A stretch of DNA of 15,000 nt from Trachelipus rathkii (GCA_015478945.1 JABUQX010053215.1:5001-20000); one strand, 5' to 3'; counted from the stretch's first letter, positions 1 to 9,530 are shown. Made by a program: numbers and translations. The notes: generated from the letters alone by a model not told the origin.

Positions 1-471
1 TCTGACTTGTTAACGCACAATTGATTAAGTTGTATTATGACTTGAATCGTTTATTTCACAGATTTTTTTTCTTTTTTTTTTGCATCTGATCCATTGTGGA
101 GAGAGACAAGAATTAATAAATTAAGAATGATAGATAAATTGCTTATGAAGAAGTTATGAAGTTATGAAGAAATTATTATAGAATCAATAACGAAAGAAAT
201 TAGTAAAAGCTTCAGGTATGATAATATGATGTTCACAAGGTAATACGAATTTTTTATTGAAAGGAATAGACATCAATGATAATCCCCATGGTTAAGTTAT
301 TTATGTCCAACATACTGTAACAATAATTTCCTTTAGTAGTAGATTTTATTTATATTTTTATTCTGACATTGAAGGTTCTTGAAGTAAATTCATCCAAAGG
401 ACAAACAATTTGGGAAACGTCACAGTAACCTCACTAAAGGTGTATATACTTTTTAAGATGGAAGCATAATT
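1..471. other. AT-rich non-coding stretch
   Basis: No open frame of note and no recognisable element on either strand. There is a pyrimidine run at about 61-81 (T runs broken by a single C) and A/G-rich sequence at about 120-220. It is ordinary AT-rich intergenic or intronic DNA as far as can be seen. Confidence 0.6.
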
Positions 472-667
472 TGTCTTTCAATGATAGTTGAATGAAAGAT
501 GATTTTCACCAAATATAATAACATTCCTAGTGCCTAATAAGAAACTTACTTATTATATGTTTCTATGATATTATGTCTTTCAATGATAGTTGAATGAAAG
601 ATGATTTTCACCAAATATAATAACATTCCTAGTGCCTAATAAGAAACTTACTTATTATATGTTTCTA
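472..667. repeat. Perfect 94-bp direct duplication
   Basis: Positions 472-565 and 574-667 are identical over all 94 bases and are separated by an 8-base spacer (566-573). Each unit contains a small inverted repeat, TAATAAG and CTTATTA around a 7-base loop. The flanking sequence outside the units does not match. Perfect identity in DNA that otherwise drifts freely means either a recent tandem duplication or an assembly duplication. No coding potential is evident in the unit. Confidence 0.95.
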
Positions 668-1627
668 ATTACGTATAAGAATTAAAGTATCATTGAATAT
701 GTAAATATATTTATATATTTATATACAAGAATACTAATTAATTTTTTTTTTATTTTGGGGGGAGGGGCTGTCTCTTATCTTTAACTGCCGTCTTCGAGAC
801 TTGCACTGAAACTAGTCTTGATTGTTCTCCTCGAAATTGAAGGAAAATATTAAGCGATTTGAAGGTGATCAAAGTTTTCAATAATATACCCAAATTAGTG
901 ATAATTTATACGGAAATCACGTTTCCAGTTTCTGCTCAAACTTGAAAATTTACAAATAGATATTTAGTATACGGTGGATGTTACGATTATGTGCGAAATG
1001 TCGCCGCCTCTTCTTCTATTTCAAATTTTTAGTCTTTCGATTTTTTCACCTACAGCTAAATTGATTTGTTTTGTTTATTTATCTCATAGCTCTACTGACT
1101 ATACAAATTTCTTCGCCTATCTAAGCTCCAAAATAAAACATTCCTTTGTCCACTTCTTCCCTTTTAATTAGCACTCTACGTGATTTCAATGTTCATCATC
1201 GGTTTGCTTTAGTTATCAACACAGCTGTTGAATTCGCCATCATTTCTCTACTCTACAAAAATTTTGATCATTTGGTGCAGTTCCCTACCTACACATCTGA
1301 TCGTCTAGGACCCTAGGAGCTAAATCCAACATATGAAACATTTCCACTTAAATTTCCAGTTTTTCTATTATACTCTTAAAATCTTTATCACATCTTCGGT
1401 CCCCGCTATTGCTTTCCTGTTTTCTCTGTACCTGATTATTTCTTCAAGTTTTCGAACCTTTCAAGCCTTCAGCAACGAAACTTTCTGAAAATCTTCTGTT
1501 CATCTACTAGTCAGATTTTACAGTCGTACTACGTTAATCCTAATCCTTTTTAATAATTCTGCTTCGAAGAGGAGTCTTCTGAGTGTGGGCAGATGCATAA
1601 CCATGTAATCTCAGTGACATGGTGTGC
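668..1627. other. Non-coding stretch, pyrimidine-skewed in its second half
   Basis: From about 1000 to 1560 the plus strand is strongly pyrimidine-rich. A 65-codon open frame at 974-1171 has hydrophobic low-information content (Phe, Leu, Ser, Ile), as expected from T/C-rich DNA, and matches no family I recognise, so I do not call it a gene. No RNA gene or regulatory motif could be supported here. Confidence 0.5.
741..768. repeat. T-run followed by G-run compound tract
   Basis: A T-rich run interrupted by one A passes directly into six G, one A and four G. A larger tract of the same design, T-run interrupted by A/T then pure G, occurs at 10013-10065. On the minus strand both read as a C-run followed by A-runs. 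Confidence 0.8.
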
Positions 1628-1757
1628 ATATATATATATATATATATATAATATATTATATAATATATATATATATATATTATATATATATATATAGTGT
1701 ATATCATATATTTATATATATATATTATGATATAGTATATATATTATATATATATAT
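1628..1757. repeat. (TA)n microsatellite, imperfect
   Basis: About 130 bases of nearly pure alternating T and A, with a few TTAT/ATAA slips and single G or C interruptions near 1696-1705 and 1729-1735. Confidence 0.95.
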
Positions 1758-2041
1758 CTCTTTGACCAATCTGTAGAATCATACACACGGATAAATGAAT
1801 ATTTAAATTAAATATGAAAATATATAATTTTAAATATATTTATGGTTAAATACAAAGCTTAATAGCAATATATGTTTAAATTTTAATATATTTTGAATAT
1901 TAACTTCAAATATAAATATATTAAGCTTTAAAATATTACGATTTGTCAATGGTTATTCTACTTTCATTAAACAAAATCTTTAGTAATATATAAGTACGTA
2001 TGTTAATATTTTTCTTTTATAAACTTAACATTTTTAACTGT
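1758..2041. other. AT-rich DNA, possible 3' flank of the phosphatase gene
   Basis: Nearly pure A+T outside short segments. If the tentative terminal exon at 2130-2042 is right, this is its 3' flank on the minus strand. In such AT-rich sequence, AATAAA-like strings carry no weight and no polyadenylation site can be chosen. Nothing else is recognisable. Confidence 0.4.
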
Positions 2042-2130
2042 TTAATGTAAGTATTGTTTATTCAAGTACAATTTACATTTATAATTTATATAGAAATAAC
2101 GAACTACCACCATCGTATATGTATGCCCTA
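2042..2130 (-). CDS. Tentative terminal exon of the acid phosphatase gene
   Basis: On the minus strand a pyrimidine-rich acceptor (CTCTCTTCTAG) ends at 2131, just beyond the TA intron. The preceding exon ends in phase 1 with G. Joining it to this segment gives Val-Gly-His-Thr followed by about 25 more residues and a TAA at 2044-2042. The translation has a short hydrophobic patch (MVVV) followed by a Tyr/Lys-rich tail (RYFYINYKCK). Family members end in a membrane anchor plus short tail or in a short soluble tail, so this length is possible, but the segment has no diagnostic similarity. The acceptor is followed immediately by a second TAG (TAGTAG), which would give a one-codon alternative. A terminal exon further left, or translation stopping elsewhere, cannot be excluded. 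Confidence 0.33.
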
Positions 2131-2946
<816 letters not shown>

Positions 2947-3115
2947 CAGTATCATTTTCAAGAGGGTCTATCTCATGGCACTCTCTCTCCCAGTCATCTG
3001 GTATAACATCTTTTAGTAAGTCTCTCCAATCTTGTAAAGGACATTCAAATGAACAGCCTGGTATGGTCAGTTCATGTGGAGGATTAACGAAGCTAGTGTC
3101 ATTTTGATAGTAAAT
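2947..3115 (-). CDS. Histidine acid phosphatase, C-terminal cysteine-rich exon
   Basis: This exon encodes 56 residues plus one base of the animal histidine acid phosphatase fold, just before the C-terminus. It begins IYYQNDT, continues with the conserved PGC..EC...DW pattern (two Cys four residues apart) and ends its conserved part with VIPDDWEREC. In lysosomal and prostatic relatives these cysteines form structural disulphides. Two Asn sequons (NDT twice) suit a secreted or lysosomal glycoprotein. The acceptor is TTTTCAG ending at 3116, in phase 0; another AG at 3132 would need a different phase. The donor is taken at 2946, where the frame runs into the TA repeat. It lies 341 bases downstream of the exon carrying the catalytic His-Asp. 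Family assignment is firm; the exact edges are inferred. Confidence 0.9.
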
Positions 3116-3456
3116 CTGAAAATTCATTTTACTGTTAGAAATATAATCAATTTTATTATTTAGTTTAAGAATAGTGCACTCTACAATAATATGGTGATCC
3201 CTATATTGCAGGAATGAACTTACATCTCTTTATGTTTCATATCAATAATCATCAAAAAGAGAATTCATTTACTTAGGGTAAAAAAAAATCATTCCATTTT
3301 TCTATAATCAAACTTAGTCCTCTATGGTAATTTCTATTTGAAATTGATTTTTTTTATCTTTAACTCTTGAGAATATGAATGTATTTGAAAGAAGAAAAAA
3401 GAAAAAAAAGGAATAAAATAATCTATAAAATGAAAGCTAAACTCTAAAACTCGTGC
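3116..3456 (-). other. 341-bp phosphatase intron containing a copied exon fragment
   Basis: Minus-strand intron between the two clear phosphatase exons. Its 3' end is TTTTCAG. If the protein alignment is to be kept without a gap, its 5' end reads AAG then GCACGA, a GC-type donor. Within it, 3357-3397 matches 3675-3715 of the upstream exon at 39 of 41 positions. The remainder is AT-rich with homopurine and homopyrimidine runs and shows no further coding potential. Confidence 0.65.
3357..3397 (-). repeat. 41-bp copy of phosphatase exon sequence inside the intron
   Basis: It matches 3675-3715 with two transitions (positions 3368/3686 and 3382/3700), an offset of 318 bases. The exon original encodes FFFQMHSYSRELK. 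The copy still reads QIHSYSQELK in the same frame as the upstream exon, with Met to Ile and Arg to Gln changes. It sits downstream of the exon's donor and is not needed for the protein, so it looks like a local duplication remnant. Confidence 0.9.
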
Positions 3457-3783
3457 CTTTACAAAGAAGATCCTTCCAATCTGATGAAGTTCTATCATTA
3501 CAGTTGAGGAGTAAGGAGGAGCAATGCCATTGTAAACGCCCATTGTATTAAGGAGGGCGGAAACAGTTAAATCATGGCCTGAATACACATACATCTTTTT
3601 TTCATTGTCTTCATCACGTGATTTGCTTTCCATATTTTCGGTTATCTTCTTTAATAATGGCCCGCCTCTAAGCCTCTTTAACTCTCGAGAATATGAATGC
3701 ATTTGAAAGAAGAAATCGGTCTCAATATTCATTTCGCGGTATGTCATTGAAGCCCATTTAGGAATAGTCAAATTGTACAATCT
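3457..3783 (-). CDS. Histidine acid phosphatase, catalytic His-Asp exon
   Basis: This internal exon encodes 109 residues of an animal histidine acid phosphatase (lysosomal/prostatic/venom acid phosphatase type, hydrolysing phosphomonoesters at acid pH). It opens with RLYNLTIPKWA, a typical family segment with an Asn sequon (NLT). It continues through ELKRLRGGPLLKKI and reaches YSGHDLTVSALL. Here His (3576-3574) and the next Asp are the proton-donor pair of the second catalytic motif. NGIAPPYSS and the ELH strand follow. The acceptor is a strong pyrimidine tract ending TTTTTACAG at 3784, phase 0. There is no start codon: TTG at 3780 is an internal Leu. The first catalytic motif (RHGxRxP) must lie in upstream exons that I could not find. 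The exon end is set at 3457 by alignment; a GT at 3462 is the alternative and would drop two residues. Confidence 0.92.
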
Positions 3784-4132
3784 CTGTAAAAAGATAAAAC
3801 AAAATAATAATAACAGAAATTTAAACCCTATTCCAATTCAGATTTTCTGATGTTCTTTTTACTTTTTACTATTTATCTATCTTCATTAATATACACTATT
3901 TATTTCTTCCCATTCTTCCATTATTCTGTGAAAATTTGTCTTTACCATCCTTTTTCATTTTTTGAAAGTGCTAAAATCACTTTATTTTCCCAATTTATCA
4001 TCTTTCTTCCTCTCAGTTCGACACGTTTCACTCCAAACATATACATATACGATCTTAATTTATTTTTCCATTATATTTTCCGTTTTTTTAAGGCATACTC
4101 TCTCATAAGTTACTTTATGATGATTCTACATT
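3784..4132. other. Non-coding stretch, probable phosphatase intron
   Basis: It lies directly upstream of the phosphatase exon on the minus strand, so it should be the next intron. It is T/C-rich on plus. A 99-codon plus-strand open frame at 3850-4149 is composed almost entirely of Phe, Tyr, Leu, Ile and Ser, as T-rich DNA would give, and resembles no family, so I leave it uncalled. Confidence 0.55.
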
Positions 4133-4144
4133 ATGATTCTTTCC

Positions 4145-4384
4145 TTTAGCTTAACATCAAGGCTTCATTCCCATTATTCCAAAGTACCTATACCCAGATG
4201 CTCCTCCGTTGAGCGTCTTTTTTTTACTATAAAAAAGCTTGCATCCCACGGGCAACTCCATATTCGAGAGGGAAGCTCTTCTAGGGCATTCCTCCCTAGA
4301 ATCCACCTAAGCCTTAAGGCATTGAACTTCACACTAACCGACGTTTCAACTGGTTTGAGCCATAGTAGGCAGCTTAAGCTGTGA
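4145..4384 (+). pseudogene. Possible hAT transposase C-terminal remnant
   Basis: A plus-strand open frame translates to SKVPIPRCSSVERLFFTIKK (about 4178-4237). This resembles the C-terminal dimerisation region of hAT transposases, where a Pro-rich turn precedes a Ser-x-Val/Ser-Glu-Arg-Leu/Val-Phe-Ser motif. The key residues seen are Ser-Ser-Val-Glu-Arg-Leu-Phe. The usual basic stretch and Leu of the family are not obvious after it, and the frame stops at 4384 without other hAT landmarks nearby. The antisense frame (4174-4455) is also open for 93 codons, so the coding strand is not secure. The match rests on about ten residues and may be chance. Confidence 0.3.
4311..4381. other. Two perfect palindromes centred on CTTAAG
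   Basis: GCCTTAAGGC (4311-4320) and CAGCTTAAGCTG (4370-4381) are perfect palindromes of 10 and 12 bases, 49 bases apart. They lie at the end of the possible transposase remnant. They could be part of a terminal or subterminal structure of a mobile element, but no matching terminal inverted repeat was found. Confidence 0.6.
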
Positions 4385-4575
4385 TAAAGGCACTTATATA
4401 TCGTTTTTTTTACCATAGCACCGGAAATAAATTCCTGCCACCTTCTTTTTGACAATCTAAGAAACTTAAATTCAAAGTATTTGCCTTGTGTTTTTACCGT
4501 TTTTGTTTTTTTTTTCTTTCCTTTTACCCATTTCCTACGAGCCCGTATATATTTATTGAATTTTAACTGCTTGGT
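4382..4575. other. Short non-coding stretch
   Basis: T-rich sequence with a long T run near 4508-4518 and no recognisable feature. Confidence 0.5.
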
Positions 4576-4602
4576 TTATTATTATTATTAATATTATTAT
4601 TA

Positions 4603-4641
<39 letters not shown>

Positions 4642-4738
4642 TATTAATTATTATTATTAGTTATTATTATTGATTATTATTATCTTATTATTATTATTAT
4701 TATTAATTATTATTAATTATTATTATTATTGATTATTA
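4576..4738. repeat. (ATT)n microsatellite, imperfect
   Basis: About 160 bases of trinucleotide ATT repeats with frequent slips (AATA, ATTA, GATT). It is read as TTA/ATT on the plus strand. Confidence 0.95.
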
Positions 4739-4917
4739 AAAAACAATTAAAAAACCATTACATAGAGTATTGTTTACTTTTCTTATTTTTTTACTCTAAG
4801 TACACTGCCTATGTATAGTTAATGTAGGTTTATTTCGCAATGGGATAGGATGAGCTGCAAAACCTTTTAATATTGTGTGGAAGTTACAAAATAATGTCGT
4901 CGTTAGCATAGAATATG

Positions 4918-5135
4918 GCATGAAGAAGACGACCTACCACTCATAGGTTATTTTTGATCCATTTGAAGCGTTTTTTTTTCCCGTCGTAGTCCTCTTCAAC
5001 CTCTGTCAATAACAAACCACCCCAGTATACATCATAGTAAATCCCTAAAGTTACCTTATTCTTAATCATTAAATTTCTTAACGACATTGCCAACCCGAAC
5101 CTTTTTTGAGTAATGGACTTAAGGAGCTTGATGAA
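4918..5135 (-). pseudogene. Open 64-codon segment, copy 1 of a diverged repeat, possible PIF/Harbinger-type N-terminus
   Basis: On the minus strand the frame is open from 5135 to 4944, with a stop at 4941-4943. It includes MSLRNLMIKNKV, then GGLLLTEVEEDYDG, then KKKRFKWIK. The pattern LLL, acidic EE cluster, basic cluster, then W-[IV]-K recurs in copy 2 (about 5905-6030), with the frame kept. That arrangement loosely resembles the N-terminus of HARBI1/ALP1-like proteins of PIF/Harbinger transposons, where an acidic run is followed by basic residues and a W-V-[RK]-P-W motif. No DDE nuclease domain could be recognised nearby. What is seen is the repeat; the family name is a guess. An exon of an unrelated gene is the alternative. 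Confidence 0.3.
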
Positions 5136-5904
5136 TTATTTCTTCCCTTTAACACCTGGGAGGTCTATGGAAAACTTTTTCGACATAATTGTCTACCAAA
5201 CGCTACCCCATTTCAGACGCCTCAAAGCTCTTCGGATAATTTTCAGACTAACACCATTCGAACATTCTCATATGTTTACTACTAGAGCCTGTTACTGAAA
5301 TGCATCATGCTTGTCATCATCTTGAAAGTCAACAAATGGTACTTTTCCTATGTATTCTCCATGCTCGGTCCGTCTACAGCGTCAATGATAAAAATGGTAA
5401 AATGATGACCTTTGAATGTTTGTTGAGTTAGTGATAAAGTATGAGGTATGCTTTAATGAATATTGAAATTCTTTACGCTTTTGCACAACTCACGGCAAAA
5501 TCCATTCAAGGAATTGGCATTAAAAGGGTGTATATACCCCTTCAATCTAATGTCCAAACCGATCTTTGGAGGTCGCAACACAAGCTTTGAAGCGAGGGAT
5601 TGTTAATACAAGATTGGAAAAATAGATGAGGCAAATTAATTTCATAGAACAGATCAGAACGAAGTACCCTATTAAGCAAGTCTAGAGGGTTTTCAGTTAG
5701 AAAGTATGGGACAGTTTAGCAGTTGCTTAGGGACCATTGGCTACGTTTTGGGTAATATAGTACAGTCACTTGGTAAATGTTTCGATTTGGGTGGGCCTGA
5801 TGTTATTTCGAACTGCCTTTGTACGTTTCAAATAATTTAAAAGGTACAAATTCTGACCTATGCAAGGTACAATTCTGCACACTATGCACACTACTTTATC
5901 TTTT
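5136..5904. other. Unrecognised sequence between the two repeat copies
   Basis: Moderately complex DNA, less AT-rich than its surroundings. A 61-codon plus-strand open frame (5113-5298) overlaps copy 1 antisense and resembles nothing known to me. Minus-strand segments around 5350-5400 give short open pieces broken by stops, as a decayed transposon body would. No domain can be named. Confidence 0.4.
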
Positions 5905-6040
5905 CGTGGAATGAAGAACAAAACATAGCACTAGGCTTGATCCATTCGAAAAGTTTTGTCCGTCGTGGTTCCTCTTCAATTATCTGTAATAACAGACACC
6001 GGAACACCTAGAGAAATACCTTCCAGTTAGAGATATTTAT
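5905..6040 (-). pseudogene. Copy 2 of the diverged repeat
   Basis: It aligns with about 4918-5065 over 130 or more bases in the same orientation, about 985 bases away. Conserved blocks include TTGATCCATT, CCTCTTCAA and AATAACA on plus. On minus it reads VFRCLLLQIIEEEP, then RRTKLFEWIKP, bounded by stops at about 6031 and 5902. Against copy 1, the length differences fall in multiples of three and the residues V, LLL, EE, K, F and WIK are shared. This frame-conserving divergence suggests that the ancestor was coding. The WIKP here is closer than copy 1 to the W-[VI]-[RK]-P motif of PIF/Harbinger proteins. Confidence 0.35.
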
Positions 6041-7120
6041 GTTGACACTACGAAGACACGACCCTAGTATTTATAATTCTTACCTGTTAATTACCTTTAA
6101 CATTCCATTTCCTTCCAAAGATGTCAAGATTTAGTATTGTAAGTACTCTGTCATTAACTAAATTTCACTGTCTCGTACGGGTTTCGAATGTTCAAAGTTT
6201 AGTAATCCGAAAAGTACGGACGAAGAAAGACCTTCCTCTGCACTTGATATGTGAAGGAGTACCATACTATCAGCATTGATTCTATATTATGTTTAAATTG
6301 GAAGGGAGACCATACTACTGCCAGCGTAAAATGTTAAATATTTTAACTGGAGTAGGAGGTTTTGTCGCTGATTACTCTGCAAAAGTTGAACAAGCAGATA
6401 GCAATGCTAGCATCTAGAATGAGGGAACAAAATGACCAAGTGTATGCTTCATCTTTTTCCAACTGTTGTAGCACATTTAGCTCTCAACAACGGTCTATTG
6501 CTACAGACCCGTTTTCATTTAGCTCAGCATGAAGAGTGCTAGCACTGCTCCTACATTCCCCTGTCTCTTTGTCCGGTGACTGCTCAGGTTTTCAAATGGA
6601 TCTCTACAGAGGTCTGTTAACTAGTTCATCCCAACTCAACACGCCGATTCCCAAGGAAGAATATAAATGTACTACAGATACCCATACATTTTGTTTGAAT
6701 TTATATATTGATAGTACTTATCATTGCATTCTAGTGACGGTTTTGTGAACTGCAGAGTTACCTAAATTTTGTGTTCTACAAACAACCTGTTTAAATTTAA
6801 AGATAAAAGCATAATAATCTAAGAGCAAACTCGATGGAGGTGGCCGATGGGCTCACACTTGAACCTACATTTGGCGGGACTTCTATATGATCAATCCTTG
6901 GAAAAACAAAATCCTTCGCGAAACAAACAACTTTAAACCCGTATTTTACATATGGTATTGTCGACGACACCCTCATTATCTTTTGGAACCTGAGATCATT
7001 ATACATTCATTCATCAATTGAATTGACAAGAGTTGTCAAATGCTGCAATCAATTCACATACGATAAACTTAGGTTTAATAATGCAATCTGTTTTTAGGAC
7101 ATCAAATGAGTGTTAAATTC
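6041..7120. other. Unannotated low-information DNA
   Basis: Two short open frames (plus 6536-6748; minus 7006-6797) give 70 and 69 residues with no recognisable motif. The minus one includes a plausible-looking stretch (FPRIDHIEVPPNVGSS), but no splice context supports it. Nothing can be assigned. Confidence 0.4.
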
Positions 7121-7190
7121 TTGATGGGCTCAGTGGTCTACAGGCATGAACTGTCAACCCACTGATAATGGTCTGTAATTGAACTATGGA
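7121..7190 (+). repeat. tRNA-derived SINE-like segment (weak)
   Basis: GGGCTCAGTGG at 7126-7136 differs from an RNA polymerase III box A (TGGCNNAGTGG) at one position. About 50 bases downstream, AATTGAACTAT (7177-7187) is a poor box B. The spacing and the sequence between them look like a diverged tRNA body. No A-rich tail or target-site duplication was identified, so this may be chance. Confidence 0.22.
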
Positions 7191-8100
7191 TCCTATTTAC
7201 AAAGAATGCTATCTTAAAATTTTAGTTTACAGAGCATGCAACCTATGTTCAATTGGACAACTTTTGAGAGAAGAAATTTGCCGCATTAAGTTAAATTGAG
7301 TTAAATGGAATCATCTATCTGATAGATCAGGTTGAAAGAAAATTATTTATACCCTTACAATAAATTATATATATACATAAGATATAAATTAATCAGAAAA
7401 ATTAGATAAATTTCTTCTTCAAAACTTCGATCTATTTGTCAATAAGGAAGAGAAGTGCTTTTGTATTAATTCTCACCTCAAAACTAAAGATACCTCAAAA
7501 ATTATAATCAGACTATACCATAAGTCCAAACATCTGTCATCTTCTTTAGCAAAGAGACTTTTGGCCGCAAACATCACGTTTGTACCAATTTAACTGCTAA
7601 TGTAACTGGACGTCGACATATTATTGGCTACACGAAAATAAGATTGTCAGAAAGAAAAATGGCATGTATCAACATTTCTTAAGAGTCCACGGAAGGTCAT
7701 TGAACATTGCTCAGTTCACATGACCCTTTTCTATTAGTAATATTTCTATAACACTTCACAAACGAATCGTGTGAAGTCCAGAAACTAAAAATTGCGAGGC
7801 TTTCTTCACCAAAACGCTTAATTAAGGAGCTTAAATAGAAATTTAATGAATAAATAATAAGAGAATCACAGGTTAAAAACTTTTGATTTTACTTTTTTAT
7901 TAATCAATTTAAGACTCATTCGCTTTCAAGAACAACCCTCTTAGATGTCTCAAGTATAGAGACGAACGCGTTGTAAAACTAATTTAATATATCTTTCTTC
8001 TTCTTCCTGTTATATTTATTTCAAAGACCATATATAAGGGAATTAAATTTATGTACAAAAATAAAATATTTAGAACGTTGGGAATAAAATTTGGCTTTTA
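7191..8100. other. AT-rich non-coding stretch
   Basis: No open frame above background. The only structure seen is a short inverted repeat (CTTCACA at about 7755 and TGTGAAG at about 7771). The rest is ordinary AT-rich DNA. Confidence 0.5.
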
Positions 8101-8390
8101 TAATGAATAATAAAATAAAAATATAATAATATAATAATATGAATAATAATATGAATTAGATAATAAAATTAATAATAATAATAAAATAGAAATAATAATA
8201 ATAATGAAATAATAATAATTAATAATAATCATAAAATAATTAATATATAATAATATTAATAATAATAAAATATAATAATTAATAATATAATAATAATAAT
8301 AATAATCAAAATATAATAATAATAGAATAGATAATAAATAATAATAGTGAATAGATAATGAATAAATAATGTAATAATATAATAACTAAT
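8101..8390. repeat. (AAT)n microsatellite, degenerate
   Basis: About 290 bases of AATAAT-type repeats on the plus strand, with many slips (AAAT, ATAT, GAAT). Its complement-oriented counterpart, (ATT)n, lies at 9141-9530. Confidence 0.95.
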
Positions 8391-8410
8391 ACTTATTCTC
8401 TAAATTTTTT

Positions 8411-8680
8411 GACGTCCGACTCCCGACATGTGCCCCTTCGACAGGAGATATACTCGATGCTCGACTTACTTACCTGACCGCGCACTACAGGCTCAGAAAT
8501 CTTCGACATTGTCGTGAACTCCGACTGGGGATCCGACTAGTATTCACCGACTTCGACGCCGTAATAGCCATTGCATGGCGCGCAGAGTTTTTCGGCTGTG
8601 TACCGACTTCCAATTCGACTCCGAGGAACTAATTAGGACGACTTGTGGAGCTCCGAGCTCCGACTTGCCGCGCACCTAGC
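8411..8680. repeat. GC-richer island of degenerate TCCGAC hexamers
   Basis: About a dozen occurrences of [TA][CT]CGA[CG] occur in 270 bases. Examples are TCCGAC at 8415, 8519-8525 and 8532, TTCGAC at 8437 and 8552, ACCGAC near 8547 and 8602, and TCCGAG/TCCGAC at 8651-8664. Spacing is irregular. It looks like a decayed hexanucleotide array or a local low-complexity unit. Composition differs sharply from the flanking (AAT)n and TA blocks. No open frame runs through it. Confidence 0.6.
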
Positions 8681-8681
8681 T

Positions 8682-9055
8682 CATATATATTGATGTATTG
8701 TATGAATTTTACTTATATATATTATATGATATTATATGGTATAATACTGATAATACTACTATAATATATATAATATACGTAGTATATTTAGTATTAACTC
8801 TATAGTTATTGAGAGTACGTTATAGTCATATTAGTTGATTATATACATAATATAAGTAGTAGTAGAAGGTTAGAATATTAATATATACTTCTATTATATA
8901 ATATTAATATAGAGTATATAAATATAAACTAATATATATACTATATTAATAATAAGTAATAGGATGGTACTAATACTAGTAGTATACTATATATATATAT
9001 AGTCTATATATATTAACTATAATATATATATATATTATAATATATAGTATTGATA
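8682..9055. repeat. TA-rich block with TATAGTA motifs
   Basis: About 370 bases of mixed TA dinucleotides broken by single G or C (TAGTA, ATAGT, ACTAA). It is distinct from the purer TA tracts at 1628 and 2156, and similar blocks recur further right. Confidence 0.85.
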
Positions 9056-9140
9056 TTGCTATTCTTTTGTTAATGGGTAAGTTACTATAGTTACAGAAGG
9101 TGTTTTTATTTTGGTAAAAAGTATTTTTAGATTTTATTTT

Positions 9141-9530
9141 ACTATTATTATTGTTGTATTATTATTTATTATTTTATTATTAATATTATTTATCTTATTA
9201 CTTATTATTAATTTATTATTAATTATTATTATATTATTATATTGTTATGTTTGAATTGAGTTATTATTATTATTATGTTTGATTATTATTATTATATATT
9301 ATTATTAATTATATTATTATTTTGATTATTATTATTCTATGTAATATAATTATATATTATTATATTTATATGTTATATGTTATTAGTTATATGTTTATAT
9401 ATATTAATTATTATTATTATTATGCCATTATATTATTATCACTATTATTATTTATGATTATTATTATTATTATGTATTTAGATTATTATATTATTATTAG
9501 TTATTAATTTTATTATTTTAATTATTATTA
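9141..9530. repeat. (ATT)n microsatellite, degenerate
   Basis: About 390 bases of ATT/TTA repeats with TATATA insertions. The 61-codon open frame inside it is a product of the repeat and is not a gene. Confidence 0.95.

Noticed and set aside
767..778. CTGTCTCTTAT after a G-rich run resembles the start of the Tn5 mosaic-end adapter
   Set aside because: Only 11 bases match and the continuation (CTTTAACTG) diverges from the adapter, so library contamination is not supported.
3850..4149. 99-codon plus frame rich in Phe/Tyr/Leu
   Set aside because: The composition is what T-rich DNA yields. No motif, and it lies in the presumed phosphatase intron.
6797..7006. 69-codon minus frame with a protein-like middle
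   Set aside because: No recognisable family, no splice context and no second exon. Too little to call.
3784..7500. N-terminal phosphatase exon with RHGxRxP
   Set aside because: I looked on the minus strand for the motif and for the conserved N-terminal region and found no match. It probably lies beyond the window or in a form I cannot see.
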